Positions 8,511-16,445 of a stretch of DNA of 22,791 bases are shown piece by piece. Numbering within the stretch: position 1 is the first letter of the stretch; the number at the start of each line of letters is the position of its first letter. The position numbers and the translations under genes were made by a program. The notes under the pieces were generated by a model. The model ran no database searches and was not told where the DNA came from. It saw only the letters and a list, made by a program, of their open reading frames with translations. The stretch comes from JBFLVQ01 sp040758525. Lineage in GTDB: Bacteria > Acidobacteriota > Blastocatellia > Chloracidobacteriales > JADJPF01. The stretch spans positions 1 to 22,791 of the forward strand of contig JBFLVQ010000073.1 in assembly GCA_040758525.1 (NCBI GenBank), written 5' to 3'.

Positions 8511-8549
8511 GGAGATTTTCCGGCCACCTTAGCGAGAAAATACGATTCC
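8511..8549 (+). repeat. 39-bp dispersed inverted repeat, right copy
   Basis: Partner of 3813-3851 (34 of 39 identical in inverted orientation; differences at repeat positions 4, 10, 22, 23 and 37). Together they enclose about 4.66 kb with three genes. No transposase is visible inside. Confidence 0.75.
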
Positions 8550-8766
8550 TTAATATGAACAATCCTCGGTTCGCTCATTTTACTAAGTTTTTTTTGCACA
8601 GCATAACTAGAAACCGAGCTCAAGCATTACGCGAAAAAGCTAACAATGCTATTTTCAATAAGTTAGATCAAAAATGGGCGAGCCATGGGTAACACTTCAT
8701 ATCATTAACATAGATCTCGTTCGCCATCGCGGTGGCGGTGAATTTCAGATATCTGAGGAGGAAAAA

Positions 8767-9234
8767 ATGAAAAAGGTTTTATTCAACCTGATGTTATTAG
8801 TAGCACTTGTGTTGTGTGTAAGCGTCGGTCACGCCGATGCGCAACAGAAATCCCTGAAAGGTAAATGGCAGTTTATCCTTAACATACCAGCGGGACCGTT
8901 GCCCGTGCAAGTCTCATTTAAGAGTAAAGGCAAAGGGACAGTTGATGTGCCAGGATTCGGTACACTCAGTCTTGCCTATCGGGAAAGAGGAACTACTTTC
9001 AGTGTCTCCTTAGAAGGTCCAGGCTTTGCACCAGGCGGTGAGGACATATCGATCGTCATCCGCGGCACCAAAACAGATAATAATACCATCACTGGCACTG
9101 CCATCTTTATCGCTTCAGGACCGGACCCGACCATGTGCAATAGCTGTACAGGATTTAGAACTGTACTGATACCGACTACAGGAACAAGGAAAATGAGCGT
9201 AGCCGACCAAGCGACCGAACAAGAAGGCAATTGA
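8767..9234 (+). CDS. Small secreted protein of unknown function
   Basis: A 155-residue protein. The ATG at 8767 has a strong TGAGGAGG site 6 bases upstream; an in-frame upstream ATG at 8674 lacks one. Residues 1 to about 23 are a signal peptide (MKKVLFNLMLLVALVLCVSV, cleavage likely after HADA). The mature part is rich in beta-prone segments (GKWQFILNIP, VQVSFKSKGKGTVDVPG, TTFSVSLEGP, DISIVIRGT) and has a CNSC pair near the C-terminus that could form a disulfide. It resembles small beta-barrel or lipocalin-like secreted proteins, but I recognise no family. It lies 119 bases upstream of an ABC exporter, so it may be its substrate or an accessory factor; that is speculation. Confidence 0.75.
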   Translation: MKKVLFNLMLLVALVLCVSVGHADAQQKSLKGKWQFILNIPAGPLPVQVSFKSKGKGTVDVPGFGTLSLAYRERGTTFSVSLEGPGFAPGGEDISIVIRGTKTDNNTITGTAIFIASGPDPTMCNSCTGFRTVLIPTTGTRKMSVADQATEQEGN

Positions 9235-9240
9235 TACCAA

Positions 9241-9292
9241 AGCAGCACTATTATCTGTTGGTCTGAAAAGGATAACGGATAGTAGTGCTGTT
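9241..9292 (+). terminator. 15-bp hairpin between secreted protein and permease
   Basis: AGCAGCACTATTATC (9241-9255) pairs with 9278-9292 with two G-U wobbles around a 22-base loop. It starts 6 bases after the upstream stop and is followed by GTTGCCTA rather than a T run. It may partly terminate or set relative expression within the operon. It buries the alternative GTG start at 9285. Confidence 0.5.
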
Positions 9293-9353
9293 GTTGCCTA
9301 AGCTGGGATATCACCATACCTATAGGGAAAAAGCGTTACAGAAAACTTGGGTT

Positions 9354-10481
9354 ATGGCTTCAATAGCACTGAATAATCTTATTCACGATAAAATCAGGTT
9401 TGTTGTCACGCTCGCTGGCATCGCCTTCGCCGTATTCCTTATTATTGTCCAGTTAGGAGTATTCTTTGGATTCCTGGCAACAAGCTCGAACATCATCGAT
9501 CGATCTGGAGCTGACCTTTGGATTTCTTGCAAAGGCTTGCCATACGTTGAAGTGGGATCAGCCTTCACTGAGCGTAAGCTGTACAAGGTTCTTGCCACCC
9601 CAGGAGTAGCCCGCGCCGAGAAGCACATTGTAAGGTTCAGCAGAGTAAAGCTACCCAATGGTGGCGAACAGGGAGTTATCATTGTCGGCTTGAACCCCGA
9701 CTTAGGGCTGGGCGGACCACCAGAGCTCACCGCAGGCCAGCTAAATGATCTAAAGTTACCTGACACCGTCTTCATTGACGAGTTCTATCGCAGCAAGCTC
9801 GGCATCAACCAACTAGGCGATACTCTGGAAATCCAAAATCGGCGGGCGCGTGTCATAGGGTTCACGCGTGGTATACGCTCATTCACTACCTCGCCCTTTG
9901 TCTTCACGTCATTCAAGAATGCCTTAAACTATGTTCCTTTCTTAAATGACAACGAGACGATCTACATATTAGTCAAGGCGGCGGCGGGAACCGACATTGA
10001 GAGCTTAAAACGGCGTCTTGCGGATACTATCTCAGATGTCGATGTCTACACAAATTACGAATTTAGTTGGAAGACACGTCGCCATTTCATGTTCACGACC
10101 GGCGCGGGGACATCGCTGCTGGTCACCGCCTTTATGGGGCTTATTGTTGGCGTGGTTATCGTTGCTCTAACTATTTATCAAACTACCATCGATCACCTGC
10201 GCGAGTATGGTACACTCAAGGCGATCGGCGCTTCAAACTACTACATCTATAAAGTCATCATAAAGCAGGCGATAATTAGTGCCATATTGGGTTACCTTGT
10301 GGGAATTATCTTCAGCTTTACACTCATTGATCTAATTCGTAAGGGCGGTCCCCCTATCGTATTACCTTGGCAATTGATTATTGGCATGTTAGGTGTGACA
10401 CTGCTAATGTGCATCAGCGCATCCTTAATTTCCATCAACAAGGTGACACGAATCGATCCGGTAATGGTATTTAAAGACTAG
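9354..10481 (+). CDS. ABC exporter permease, FtsX/DevC (MacB-like) type
   Basis: A 375-residue inner-membrane permease with FtsX topology. One N-terminal helix lies in FVVTLAGIAFAVFLIIVQLG, followed by a periplasmic domain of about 200 residues. Three C-terminal helices follow, around LLVTAFMGLIVGVVIVALTI, IISAILGYLVGIIFSF and LIIGMLGVTLLMCISASL. It contains the coupling segment LREYGTLKAIGASN and the family ending RIDPVMVF. The start is uncertain: a GTG at 9285 would add 23 residues but sits in a hairpin arm. ATG 9354 gives MASIALNNLIHDKIRF, matching the usual family start. With the next two genes it forms a DevBCA-like tripartite exporter, which in cyanobacteria exports glycolipids; the substrate here is unknown. 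Confidence 0.88.
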   Translation: MASIALNNLIHDKIRFVVTLAGIAFAVFLIIVQLGVFFGFLATSSNIIDRSGADLWISCKGLPYVEVGSAFTERKLYKVLATPGVARAEKHIVRFSRVKLPNGGEQGVIIVGLNPDLGLGGPPELTAGQLNDLKLPDTVFIDEFYRSKLGINQLGDTLEIQNRRARVIGFTRGIRSFTTSPFVFTSFKNALNYVPFLNDNETIYILVKAAAGTDIESLKRRLADTISDVDVYTNYEFSWKTRRHFMFTTGAGTSLLVTAFMGLIVGVVIVALTIYQTTIDHLREYGTLKAIGASNYYIYKVIIKQAIISAILGYLVGIIFSFTLIDLIRKGGPPIVLPWQLIIGMLGVTLLMCISASLISINKVTRIDPVMVFKD

Positions 10482-10497
10482 CCCTGAGGTCTACCCG

Positions 10498-11229
10498 GTG
10501 GTTTATATAAAAGCAATTACGCTGCGAGATGTGACAAAAGTTTATTCAGCAGGAGCTACTGGCGTCAAAGCGCTTGATAGCGTCAGCCTGGATATCAATC
10601 ATGGCGAAGTGATGATGCTGGTAGGTGCGTCGGGTAGTGGCAAGACGACATTGTTGTCGATCATGGGCTGTATTCTGAAGCCCTCCTCAGGCCGTTTAAT
10701 GATCTTAGAAGAGGACGTAACAGACTTGAAGGAGAGAGAACTGCCGCGTGTGCGGCTGGCCAATATAGGTTTTGTCTTCCAGAGTTTTAACCTATTCCCT
10801 GCGCTCACTGCTGGTCAAAACGTGGAGGTTGTTCTTGAGCTGAAAGGCTTCAAGAACAAAGAAGCCCGACACCTATCAAAAGCTCTGCTCGATCAAGTAG
10901 GGCTAACAGACAAGTACCATGCTCATCCGTCAAAATTGAGTGGTGGTCAGAAGCAGCGGGTAGCCATTGCTCGCGCACTGGCCGGCGAACCGCCGATAAT
11001 CCTGGCCGATGAACCGACTGCTGCACTCGATTCAACCAACGGCCGTAAGGTGATTATGCTGCTCAGAGAACTAGCCCATAAACGTAACAGCGCCGTTGTT
11101 ATTGTTACTCATGACGTCCGTACGCTTGAATTTGCCGACCGCATCGTACGCATTGAAGATGGACGAGTTGATTCAGAGGAGTTGGTGACATGCGGGGAAA
11201 AGTCAACCTTTTTGGAAAAGAATCATTAA
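10498..11229 (+). CDS. ABC exporter ATPase, LolD/DevA/MacB type
   Basis: A 243-residue ATPase complete in all motifs: Walker A GASGSGKT (43-50), Q-loop FVFQSFNLFPALT, signature LSGGQ (147-151), Walker B IILADEP followed by the D-loop TAALDS, and switch His in VIVTHDVR. The pattern with FNLFPALT and QKQRVAIARAL is that of the LolD/MacB family, which powers FtsX-type permeases. It starts at GTG 10498 with GAGG about 8 bases upstream and lies 16 bases after the permease stop. The adaptor gene begins one base after its own stop. No motif is altered, so it should be active. Confidence 0.93.
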   Translation: MVYIKAITLRDVTKVYSAGATGVKALDSVSLDINHGEVMMLVGASGSGKTTLLSIMGCILKPSSGRLMILEEDVTDLKERELPRVRLANIGFVFQSFNLFPALTAGQNVEVVLELKGFKNKEARHLSKALLDQVGLTDKYHAHPSKLSGGQKQRVAIARALAGEPPIILADEPTAALDSTNGRKVIMLLRELAHKRNSAVVIVTHDVRTLEFADRIVRIEDGRVDSEELVTCGEKSTFLEKNH

Positions 11230-11230
11230 G

Positions 11231-12268
11231 ATGAGAAGAAATCTACTATATCTCATAATTATCCTGGTGATCATTACTGGCACCATCAAAGTATATTTTC
11301 AATTGTCTCCCAGCCAAGGCGCTACTGTCTCAGTCCCAGTCAGGGCAGAAGCTAAGCCCGAACTCACGGTGGCTGCCGCAGGCCTAGTTGAGCCAGTGTC
11401 CGAAGAGATACAACTCGGTGCCGAGATAGCAGGAACACTACGATCGGTAACAGTGGAGGAGGGAGACGTTGTCAAGCAGGGACAGGTCATCGCGGTTATA
11501 GATAATGAGGATTATTTGGCCCAGGTCGCAGCTGCCGAAGCCCGCCTTTATCAAAAAGAGGTTGAACTAACCCGTTTGCTAAATGGAGCGCGTAGCGAGG
11601 AGAGGCGCGAAGCTGAGGCAGCCGTTCAGGAGGCTAAAACTGTCCTCGAACAGAATTTGAAAGAAAAGGTGCGTCGGCAAAAACTCCACGCCGACGGTGT
11701 AATCTCTCGGGAAGAGGCCGATAGGGCTGAACGAGAGTACGACGTGGCAATTGCGCGTCTGGCTGCTGCGCGCGAACGTTTTAACTTGATCGACACTGAT
11801 GCCCGCGAAGAAGACCGTCAGCGTGCCGAAGCCGAAGTCAAACTACAACGGGCTCAGCTTGCTGAAGCCAAAGCACGCCTCAGCAAAACCGTTATCCGCT
11901 CACCTTTAAGCGGCACCGTGCTGAAAAAGTATATTCAGAGCGGTGAGCTAGTTGCACCTGGCTCTGTCATAGTAACGGTGGGCGACCTTTCGGTGCTGCA
12001 CGTGCGCGCCGACATTGATGAAACCGATGTCAATAAAGTTAGCATTGGTCAACAGGCCTACGCTGTTGCTGATGCTTACCCTAACAAGAAATTTCCCGGA
12101 CAGATTGTCCGTCTCAGCCACTCGTTAGGCAAAAAGCATGTCAAAACCGAACGACCAGGCGAACGCCTGGACACCAAAGTTCTGGAAGTTCTCGTCAAGC
12201 TCGACGCAGGAGCAGATCTGCCGGTAGGTTTGCGCGTCGATGTGTTTATTAAGGCTGGCAAAGATTAA
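11231..12268 (+). CDS. Periplasmic adaptor (membrane fusion) protein, HlyD/DevB family
   Basis: A 345-residue adaptor. One N-terminal membrane anchor (LLYLIIILVIITGTIKVYF) is followed by a split biotinyl-lipoyl domain (AGTLRSVTVEEGDVVKQGQV and later VIRSPLSGTVLKKYIQSGEL). A long charged coiled-coil hairpin lies between them (about residues 90-210, rich in Glu, Ala and Arg), then a beta-barrel domain (VLHVRADIDETDVNKV) and a C-terminal membrane-proximal domain. It joins the inner-membrane permease to an outer-membrane TolC-like channel; no such channel gene is in the window, so one encoded elsewhere is presumably used. It is the last intact gene of the exporter operon. Confidence 0.92.
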   Translation: MRRNLLYLIIILVIITGTIKVYFQLSPSQGATVSVPVRAEAKPELTVAAAGLVEPVSEEIQLGAEIAGTLRSVTVEEGDVVKQGQVIAVIDNEDYLAQVAAAEARLYQKEVELTRLLNGARSEERREAEAAVQEAKTVLEQNLKEKVRRQKLHADGVISREEADRAEREYDVAIARLAAARERFNLIDTDAREEDRQRAEAEVKLQRAQLAEAKARLSKTVIRSPLSGTVLKKYIQSGELVAPGSVIVTVGDLSVLHVRADIDETDVNKVSIGQQAYAVADAYPNKKFPGQIVRLSHSLGKKHVKTERPGERLDTKVLEVLVKLDAGADLPVGLRVDVFIKAGKD

Positions 12269-12312
12269 CGAAGATTGCGAATTCATTTTGATGCTTCAAG
12301 AGAACACCAAAT

Positions 12313-12471
12313 GGAGCATCTGAAGGCAAGGCTTGGGTTTCAACAACGCGGCTTGCTCCTACTATCCCCGTTTTACGAGCCTGTATCACTAATTATCGAA
12401 CTGAGGAGAAAGATATAAGAAATCTGGTAACAGAACTCGATCAAGCAAGTAAAAACCAGCTTTTGGCGTAA
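12313..12471 (+). pseudogene. C-terminal remnant of a PLP-dependent group II (aromatic amino acid type) decarboxylase
   Basis: Translation from 12322 gives EGKAWVSTTRLAPTIPVL, then RACITNYRTEEKDIRNLV and a short tail to TAA at 12469-12471. The pattern 'GKAWVSTT...LRACITNYRT...D' is the conserved C-terminal end of pyridoxal-phosphate decarboxylases of the aromatic L-amino acid decarboxylase fold. Only about 50 codons remain. An in-frame TGA at 12289-12291 closes the frame upstream, and the PLP-lysine part is absent, so it cannot be a functional enzyme. It follows the adaptor gene by only about 45 bases, suggesting that a deletion or insertion joined the exporter operon to a decayed gene. The identification is from motif memory, not a search. 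Confidence 0.6.
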
Positions 12472-12640
12472 AGAAGGAGCAAATCCCTAAGCGACTCAAG
12501 ATAGTGACTGATGCCAAATGACTCTCTTCAAACATCATCCATTGCAAATGGCCTCGATTAGATCTCTTATCATTAACTAAACCTCGGACTTCGCATTAAA
12601 AAAATATCGTAACCCTACGTATAGTAATTAGCTATTTCGC

Positions 12641-12658
12641 TATGGTAAATTTACCATA
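12641..12658. promoter_or_regulatory. 18-bp perfect palindrome, possible operator
   Basis: TATGGTAAATTTACCATA is its own reverse complement, without spacer. It sits 217 bases before the DUF3574 start in non-coding DNA. Such a symmetric AT-rich site suits a dimeric repressor, but no binding family was assigned and no regulator gene is next to it. Confidence 0.45.
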
Positions 12659-12755
12659 ATTCCAAATGAAACAGGCTGTATTGGATAGGTCTATTGTTAG
12701 ATAGCGTGTAATTGTATCTGATCATATTGTGGGAATAATTGTTGTGTTGATGTAG

Positions 12756-12790
12756 ATGCCTTGAACCAGATCATAAACCATTCAAGGCAT
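12756..12790 (+). other. 10-bp stem-loop upstream of DUF3574 gene
   Basis: ATGCCTTGAA (12756-12765) pairs perfectly with TTCAAGGCAT (12781-12790) around a 15-base loop. A second stem, GTGTGT with ACACAC (12805-12810 and 12821-12826), follows. They could be 5'-leader structures of the downstream mRNA or the end of an unseen upstream transcript. No T tract follows either. Confidence 0.45.
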
Positions 12791-12874
12791 AATTCTCATT
12801 TAAGGTGTGTCGGATTAGCCACACACAAAACAGTAATTACGGATACAATTTAGTTGTAGAGGGAGACCATAATT

Positions 12875-13444
12875 ATGAAGAGAAACTTTATCACCACATT
12901 GGTGTTAATTATTTTGTTCAGTGTTTCTAGTACTGCGTTTGCTAGTGATCCACAAGGCTCACCATTTGAGCACCCTGCTATTGCTGGAAAGAGCGGAAAT
13001 GCTAAACAATTTGCGAAATGTCTTATCCGCAGTGAACGATTCTTCTCACCAACTCAGTCTAGTAGTCCAGAAGAAACAAAGAAATCTGATAAAAATAAAG
13101 ATAAATTTAAGGGCGATAGCTTTGCTCGTACAGAACTCTACTTCGGCTCTGCCAAACCTGATGGTTCAGTAGTGACACCGGAACAATTCCAGCAGTTTCT
13201 TGATCAAGTGATTACGCCAAGATTTCCCGATGGGTTGACCTTGTTAGTGGGACTTGGGCAATTTCGTGACTCGACTGGTACCATTATCAAAGAGCGATCT
13301 ATGCTCTTGATTCTACTCTATCCAACCTCAGCAAAAAACCAGAGCAGCGAAAAGATTGAAGAGATTCGTGAGGCCTATAAACAGGCCTTTCAACAAGAAT
13401 CTGTCTTGCGATCAGATAGTTGTTGCGAGAAAGTAGGATTCTAA
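12875..13444 (+). CDS. Secreted DUF3574 family protein
   Basis: A 189-residue protein with a signal peptide at about 1-23 (MKRNFITTLVLIILFSVSST, cleavage near AFAS). The linker about 24-80 is polar and Lys/Ser-rich. The DUF3574 (PF12098) domain covers about 84-189: RTELYFGSAKPDGSVVTPEQ, FLDQVITPRFPDGLTLL, then GQFRDSTGTIIKERSMLLIL and REAYKQAFQQESVLR. The function of this family is not known. It ends with a Cys pair (DSCCEKVGF); I do not recall those cysteines as a family feature. The start ATG has AGAGGGAGA about 9 bases upstream. It stands alone, convergent with the next gene, and is presumably periplasmic or secreted. Confidence 0.85.
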   Translation: MKRNFITTLVLIILFSVSSTAFASDPQGSPFEHPAIAGKSGNAKQFAKCLIRSERFFSPTQSSSPEETKKSDKNKDKFKGDSFARTELYFGSAKPDGSVVTPEQFQQFLDQVITPRFPDGLTLLVGLGQFRDSTGTIIKERSMLLILLYPTSAKNQSSEKIEEIREAYKQAFQQESVLRSDSCCEKVGF

Positions 13445-13462
13445 ACTATTCTTGGTTCTTTG

Positions 13463-13484
13463 TACTCTATGGATAAATAGAGTA
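13463..13484 (+). terminator. AT-rich stem-loop after DUF3574 gene
   Basis: TACTCTAT and ATAGAGTA form a perfect 8-bp stem with a 6-base loop, 18 bases after the DUF3574 stop, followed by TATTCT. The stem is AT-rich and the T tract poor, so it is only a possible terminator. Confidence 0.4.
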
Positions 13485-13506
13485 TATTCTCGATAACACT
13501 AGGCTA

Positions 13507-13547
13507 GAGCTGTTAGGTACAATACTTAAAACTTTTACCTACAGCTC
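13507..13547. terminator. Hairpin in convergent gap, possible bidirectional terminator
   Basis: GAGCTGTTAGGTA (13507-13519) pairs with TACCTACAGCTC (13536-13547), 12 bp with one bulged T, around a 16-base loop. CTAGAG and CTCTAG outside it can lengthen the stem. It lies between two convergent genes, where a shared transcription end is expected. No long T run flanks it. Confidence 0.45.
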
Positions 13548-13738
13548 AGCCTCTCTAGCAGTAGTAATGGATCTAAAATTGATTTACTAGGCCGCTTCAG
13601 CCTTATGCTCCTCTATCAGCAATGGCTTTACCGCATACCATATTATACTAAGCATTACTATTATTTCCATTCAATGGAATATAGTTATCATACTCAGGCT
13701 TTTGATTAGTTAGATCATAACAGATTGAAACTGTATTC

Positions 13739-16423
13739 TTAGGGGGAAAAAGAGAGCCAGTCTTCATCATTGTTAGAAAAAGTATAATAGCGCTTACAAG
13801 TAGCATTCTCTTTTTTCCACAATGATACTACTTCTACTGGTTTGTCACTAGTGGACCATATCTCAGACAAGTTTTTGCAATGGTTGTAAGATCCCTTCAG
13901 TTGTACTGAGCTGCCCAGGTTATCCATTCGTGATGGTAGATTCTTCTCTGATGGTATCCAATTGTTGATATTAGTAGCATCAGTATTAATTGATATTTTT
14001 AAGCCGATTTGAACAGGAGTTGAGCCATCATCTGGTTCTAAGATAATTAATCCATCATATTCACCACGAGGCATTCCTTGGGTATTTACAGAAACCGTAA
14101 AATTAGCCCTACCGCCAGGTTCAAGGATAAATATATTCGGCTTTATCTCTACCTCAGGTGAGAAATTTGGTGGTAAGACGGACAGAATACGAACTATGAT
14201 ATTGCTTGTAGTTGTAGAAGAGAGTCTGATCTGCTGAGGTTGTGGACTATCTTCACCGGCAATAGCAACAAAGTTAAGAAAGGATGGCTCTACTGCCACT
14301 GACGATGGCGGCGTGATCATAATAGAAGCTTCTGTAGAACCAACTCGTGTCTCAACTCTTAAAGTTAATGGCTCTGTCGAATCAGTTTTAACAAGAAAAC
14401 TAACTGCAGTTGAAGATAGTACTTCTACATCTGGAATGGGTTCGTCATTGATTGTGACACGGGTATCAGGAGCAAAATTATTGCCAAATACCAACACATT
14501 AGTTGGCTGCCCCAAGGCGATCGAATCTGGCTCAATTCTGTCTATTTGTGGTTCGGCGTTTGGCATGCCAATACGAAAGAAGGTAACTACGTCAGTATCA
14601 GGACTACGACCTAAGAGAAATATCTCATTATCGTTAAACTCACAAGCAAAGACTTCTCCTGAAACCTCTCCAGGCAATATTGGAACAACATCAAAAGGTT
14701 CATTATCACGTATTAGTATCAAGAAAGCCCCCTCATCACTGGCAACAATGATATTACCTATGGGATCGGCAGCTACTGCACGAGGATTGGTAAAGATCAA
14801 GTCATTTGGTAAAACATTTTTATTACGAATTGATCGTGTCGCTGAGGCAGGAGCAGCCGAAATATTTGCCGCAACTGTGGCAACATCACCATCAGGGGTA
14901 ACCAAACGCACGACACTGTTGCCAGTATCAGCAACAATCGCATTTATACGGGCATTATCCATCTGCACACCTTGTGGACTGTTGAAACGCGCTGCGGTAC
15001 CACTTCCATCCATAAGACCTTTTTCACCAAGGCTTCCTGCCAGCAACTTGAGTGTGTTAGTGTTAGTGTCATAGAGCCAGACTACCTGATTAATTGAGTC
15101 TGTGATAAAGAGCCTGCCTGCCTGATCAACGGCTACTCCTCTTACACCAAAAGTGTTCACTCCTGCAATGGCACGCGCCATTGCAGATGTAACTAAGGTC
15201 TTTACTGCTCCCTTACCAGTCATATTAATTTGTCGTATAGATTGGTTGAAGACATCTGCAACATACATGATCTGGTTATTTTCATCAATTGCCACGCCAA
15301 ATGGAGTATTAAAGAGAGATTTCAGTCGTTCACTATCGCTGTCCTGGTTGCCAGCACGGTTCTTGCTACCAGCATAAATTTCTAATAGACTGTTGAAAGA
15401 TTCCTGTATACGCACAGTGTGAGAGTTAGGATCGGTTAGGAAGATTTGACCTTTAGAACTAAGCACAATCTGGCCTTTGCCAACTGGCTCAGGGGTTGGG
15501 TTGTCTTCTATCACAACAACATTAACAGGTGTAGAATCCATTGCTAGATCACCAACTCTAGCATTGATAGTAACAAATCCTGCCTTTACTCCAGTAACTA
15601 ACCCTGTATTATCAATAGTGGCAACTTCAGGATCATCACTATTCCAATCGATCGTTTGATTAGCAGTAGGGTTACCATCATTATCAACTATCTCGGCACG
15701 TAGTTGAACTGTCTTGCCTGGCTCAACAACTGGATTAGTAGTAGTAATCTTAACTGAAACAGACGGCTTTGCTTGTTGAATAGCCAGGCTTACGGAGTCA
15801 TTTTGTGCCACACCTCCTGGTGTGGTAATAGTAAATGTATAGTCGCCAAGATTTGCAGTCGCATTGATCTTTATACGAACCAGCAATTCAGTCTCTCTAT
15901 TGGCATCAATTATCTGAGCAGTGATGTCAGTTGTGTTAAAACTCACTTGACTGGCATTATTCAAATTCCTACCGCTGATAGTGGCATCAAAATCTGCTCC
16001 CAGTGTGCATATATCTGGTGTTATTGCTGTGACAACTGGAGTGGCAATACCTGTACCAACTTTAATGAAAACTAGATCGGAAGATTGGCCATCACTATTA
16101 ATAACCTGAACGCTAACCTGGCCATTAGCAGAAAAGAGGGATACTGGTAGATTCGACTGCTTAATGGTTATCTTCTTGCCATTAGCTTTAATTAGTGCTG
16201 CCACCTCTTTACCATTAAAAAACACCTTACTACTAGTATCAAAACCACTGCCACTAATCTTGAGTTTAGCTGGTACTACTCCCACCGCTATCTCCATTGG
16301 GCTAATAGAGCTAATTTGTGGTGGGACAGCCGCGGTAACCTTAAAGTAGAAACTTTTATTAGTGCTGATTCCAATCGTTATGAAGAGTAAAAGTAGTATG
16401 TATTTTATAAACCCCTTTTTCAT
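13739..16423 (-). CDS. Secreted multidomain surface protein: IPT/TIG - IPT/TIG - Big_2 - NHL - IPT/TIG - BACON-like
   Basis: An 894-residue protein. The signal peptide is at about 1-31 (ending TAA). Domains in order: IPT/TIG 1 (about 35-122, PQISSISPMEIAVG), IPT/TIG 2 (about 128-212, PVVTAITPDICTLG), and Big_2 immunoglobulin-like (about 217-302, VQLRAEIVDNDGNP, ATIDNTGLVTGVKAG). NHL beta-propeller units follow (about 315-600: FGVAIDENNQIMYVAD, RGVAVDQAGRLFITDS, QGVQMDNARINAIVAD, RAVAADPIGNIIVASD). IPT/TIG 3 is at about 625-705 (PQIDRIEPDSIALGQ), then a BACON/HYDIN-like beta-sandwich (about 710-805). A unique C-terminal tail of about 85 residues has two Cys and no recognised anchor. Such proteins act at or outside the cell surface in adhesion or polysaccharide binding; the role here is unknown. 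The start has a G8 tract one base upstream of ATG. Confidence 0.88.
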   Translation of the reverse strand: MKKGFIKYILLLLFITIGISTNKSFYFKVTAAVPPQISSISPMEIAVGVVPAKLKISGSGFDTSSKVFFNGKEVAALIKANGKKITIKQSNLPVSLFSANGQVSVQVINSDGQSSDLVFIKVGTGIATPVVTAITPDICTLGADFDATISGRNLNNASQVSFNTTDITAQIIDANRETELLVRIKINATANLGDYTFTITTPGGVAQNDSVSLAIQQAKPSVSVKITTTNPVVEPGKTVQLRAEIVDNDGNPTANQTIDWNSDDPEVATIDNTGLVTGVKAGFVTINARVGDLAMDSTPVNVVVIEDNPTPEPVGKGQIVLSSKGQIFLTDPNSHTVRIQESFNSLLEIYAGSKNRAGNQDSDSERLKSLFNTPFGVAIDENNQIMYVADVFNQSIRQINMTGKGAVKTLVTSAMARAIAGVNTFGVRGVAVDQAGRLFITDSINQVVWLYDTNTNTLKLLAGSLGEKGLMDGSGTAARFNSPQGVQMDNARINAIVADTGNSVVRLVTPDGDVATVAANISAAPASATRSIRNKNVLPNDLIFTNPRAVAADPIGNIIVASDEGAFLILIRDNEPFDVVPILPGEVSGEVFACEFNDNEIFLLGRSPDTDVVTFFRIGMPNAEPQIDRIEPDSIALGQPTNVLVFGNNFAPDTRVTINDEPIPDVEVLSSTAVSFLVKTDSTEPLTLRVETRVGSTEASIMITPPSSVAVEPSFLNFVAIAGEDSPQPQQIRLSSTTTSNIIVRILSVLPPNFSPEVEIKPNIFILEPGGRANFTVSVNTQGMPRGEYDGLIILEPDDGSTPVQIGLKISINTDATNINNWIPSEKNLPSRMDNLGSSVQLKGSYNHCKNLSEIWSTSDKPVEVVSLWKKENATCKRYYTFSNNDEDWLSFSP

Positions 16424-16424
16424 T

Positions 16425-16432
16425 CCCCCCCC
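16425..16432 (-). promoter_or_regulatory. G8 homopolymer tract serving as ribosome-binding region
   Basis: On the minus strand the leader reads TAAGGGGGGGGAATG, so eight G sit one base before the start codon of the 894-residue surface protein. It replaces a normal spaced Shine-Dalgarno site. Length change by slippage would move the pairing region relative to the start, a known type of contingency switch for surface proteins. Confidence 0.6.
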
Positions 16433-16445
16433 TTATATCTAACTC

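Larger units (their letters stand above)
8361..8766. other. Intergenic region with long hairpin and right copy of the 39-bp repeat
   Basis: Between the DUF1569 gene and the secreted-protein gene I see the 8390-8465 inverted repeat, the 8511-8549 dispersed repeat and then AT-rich sequence. A 64-codon open frame at 8498-8692 overlaps the repeat, has no ribosome site and resembles nothing known to me, so I do not call it. Confidence 0.55.
12269..12874. other. Intergenic region with decarboxylase remnant, palindrome and hairpins
   Basis: This 0.6-kb gap carries a broken C-terminal coding fragment (12313-12471), an 18-bp perfect palindrome (12641-12658) and two hairpins (12756-12790 and 12805-12826) upstream of the DUF3574 gene. 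The rest is AT-rich with no gene that I can support. Confidence 0.6.

Noticed and set aside
8498..8692. 64-codon open frame between the long hairpin and the secreted-protein gene
   Set aside because: It overlaps the dispersed 39-bp repeat, lacks a ribosome site and resembles no family.
14313..15074. 253-codon plus-strand open frame
   Set aside because: It lies antisense to the TIG/NHL protein, whose domains are clear. Its composition is a shadow and it has no ribosome site.
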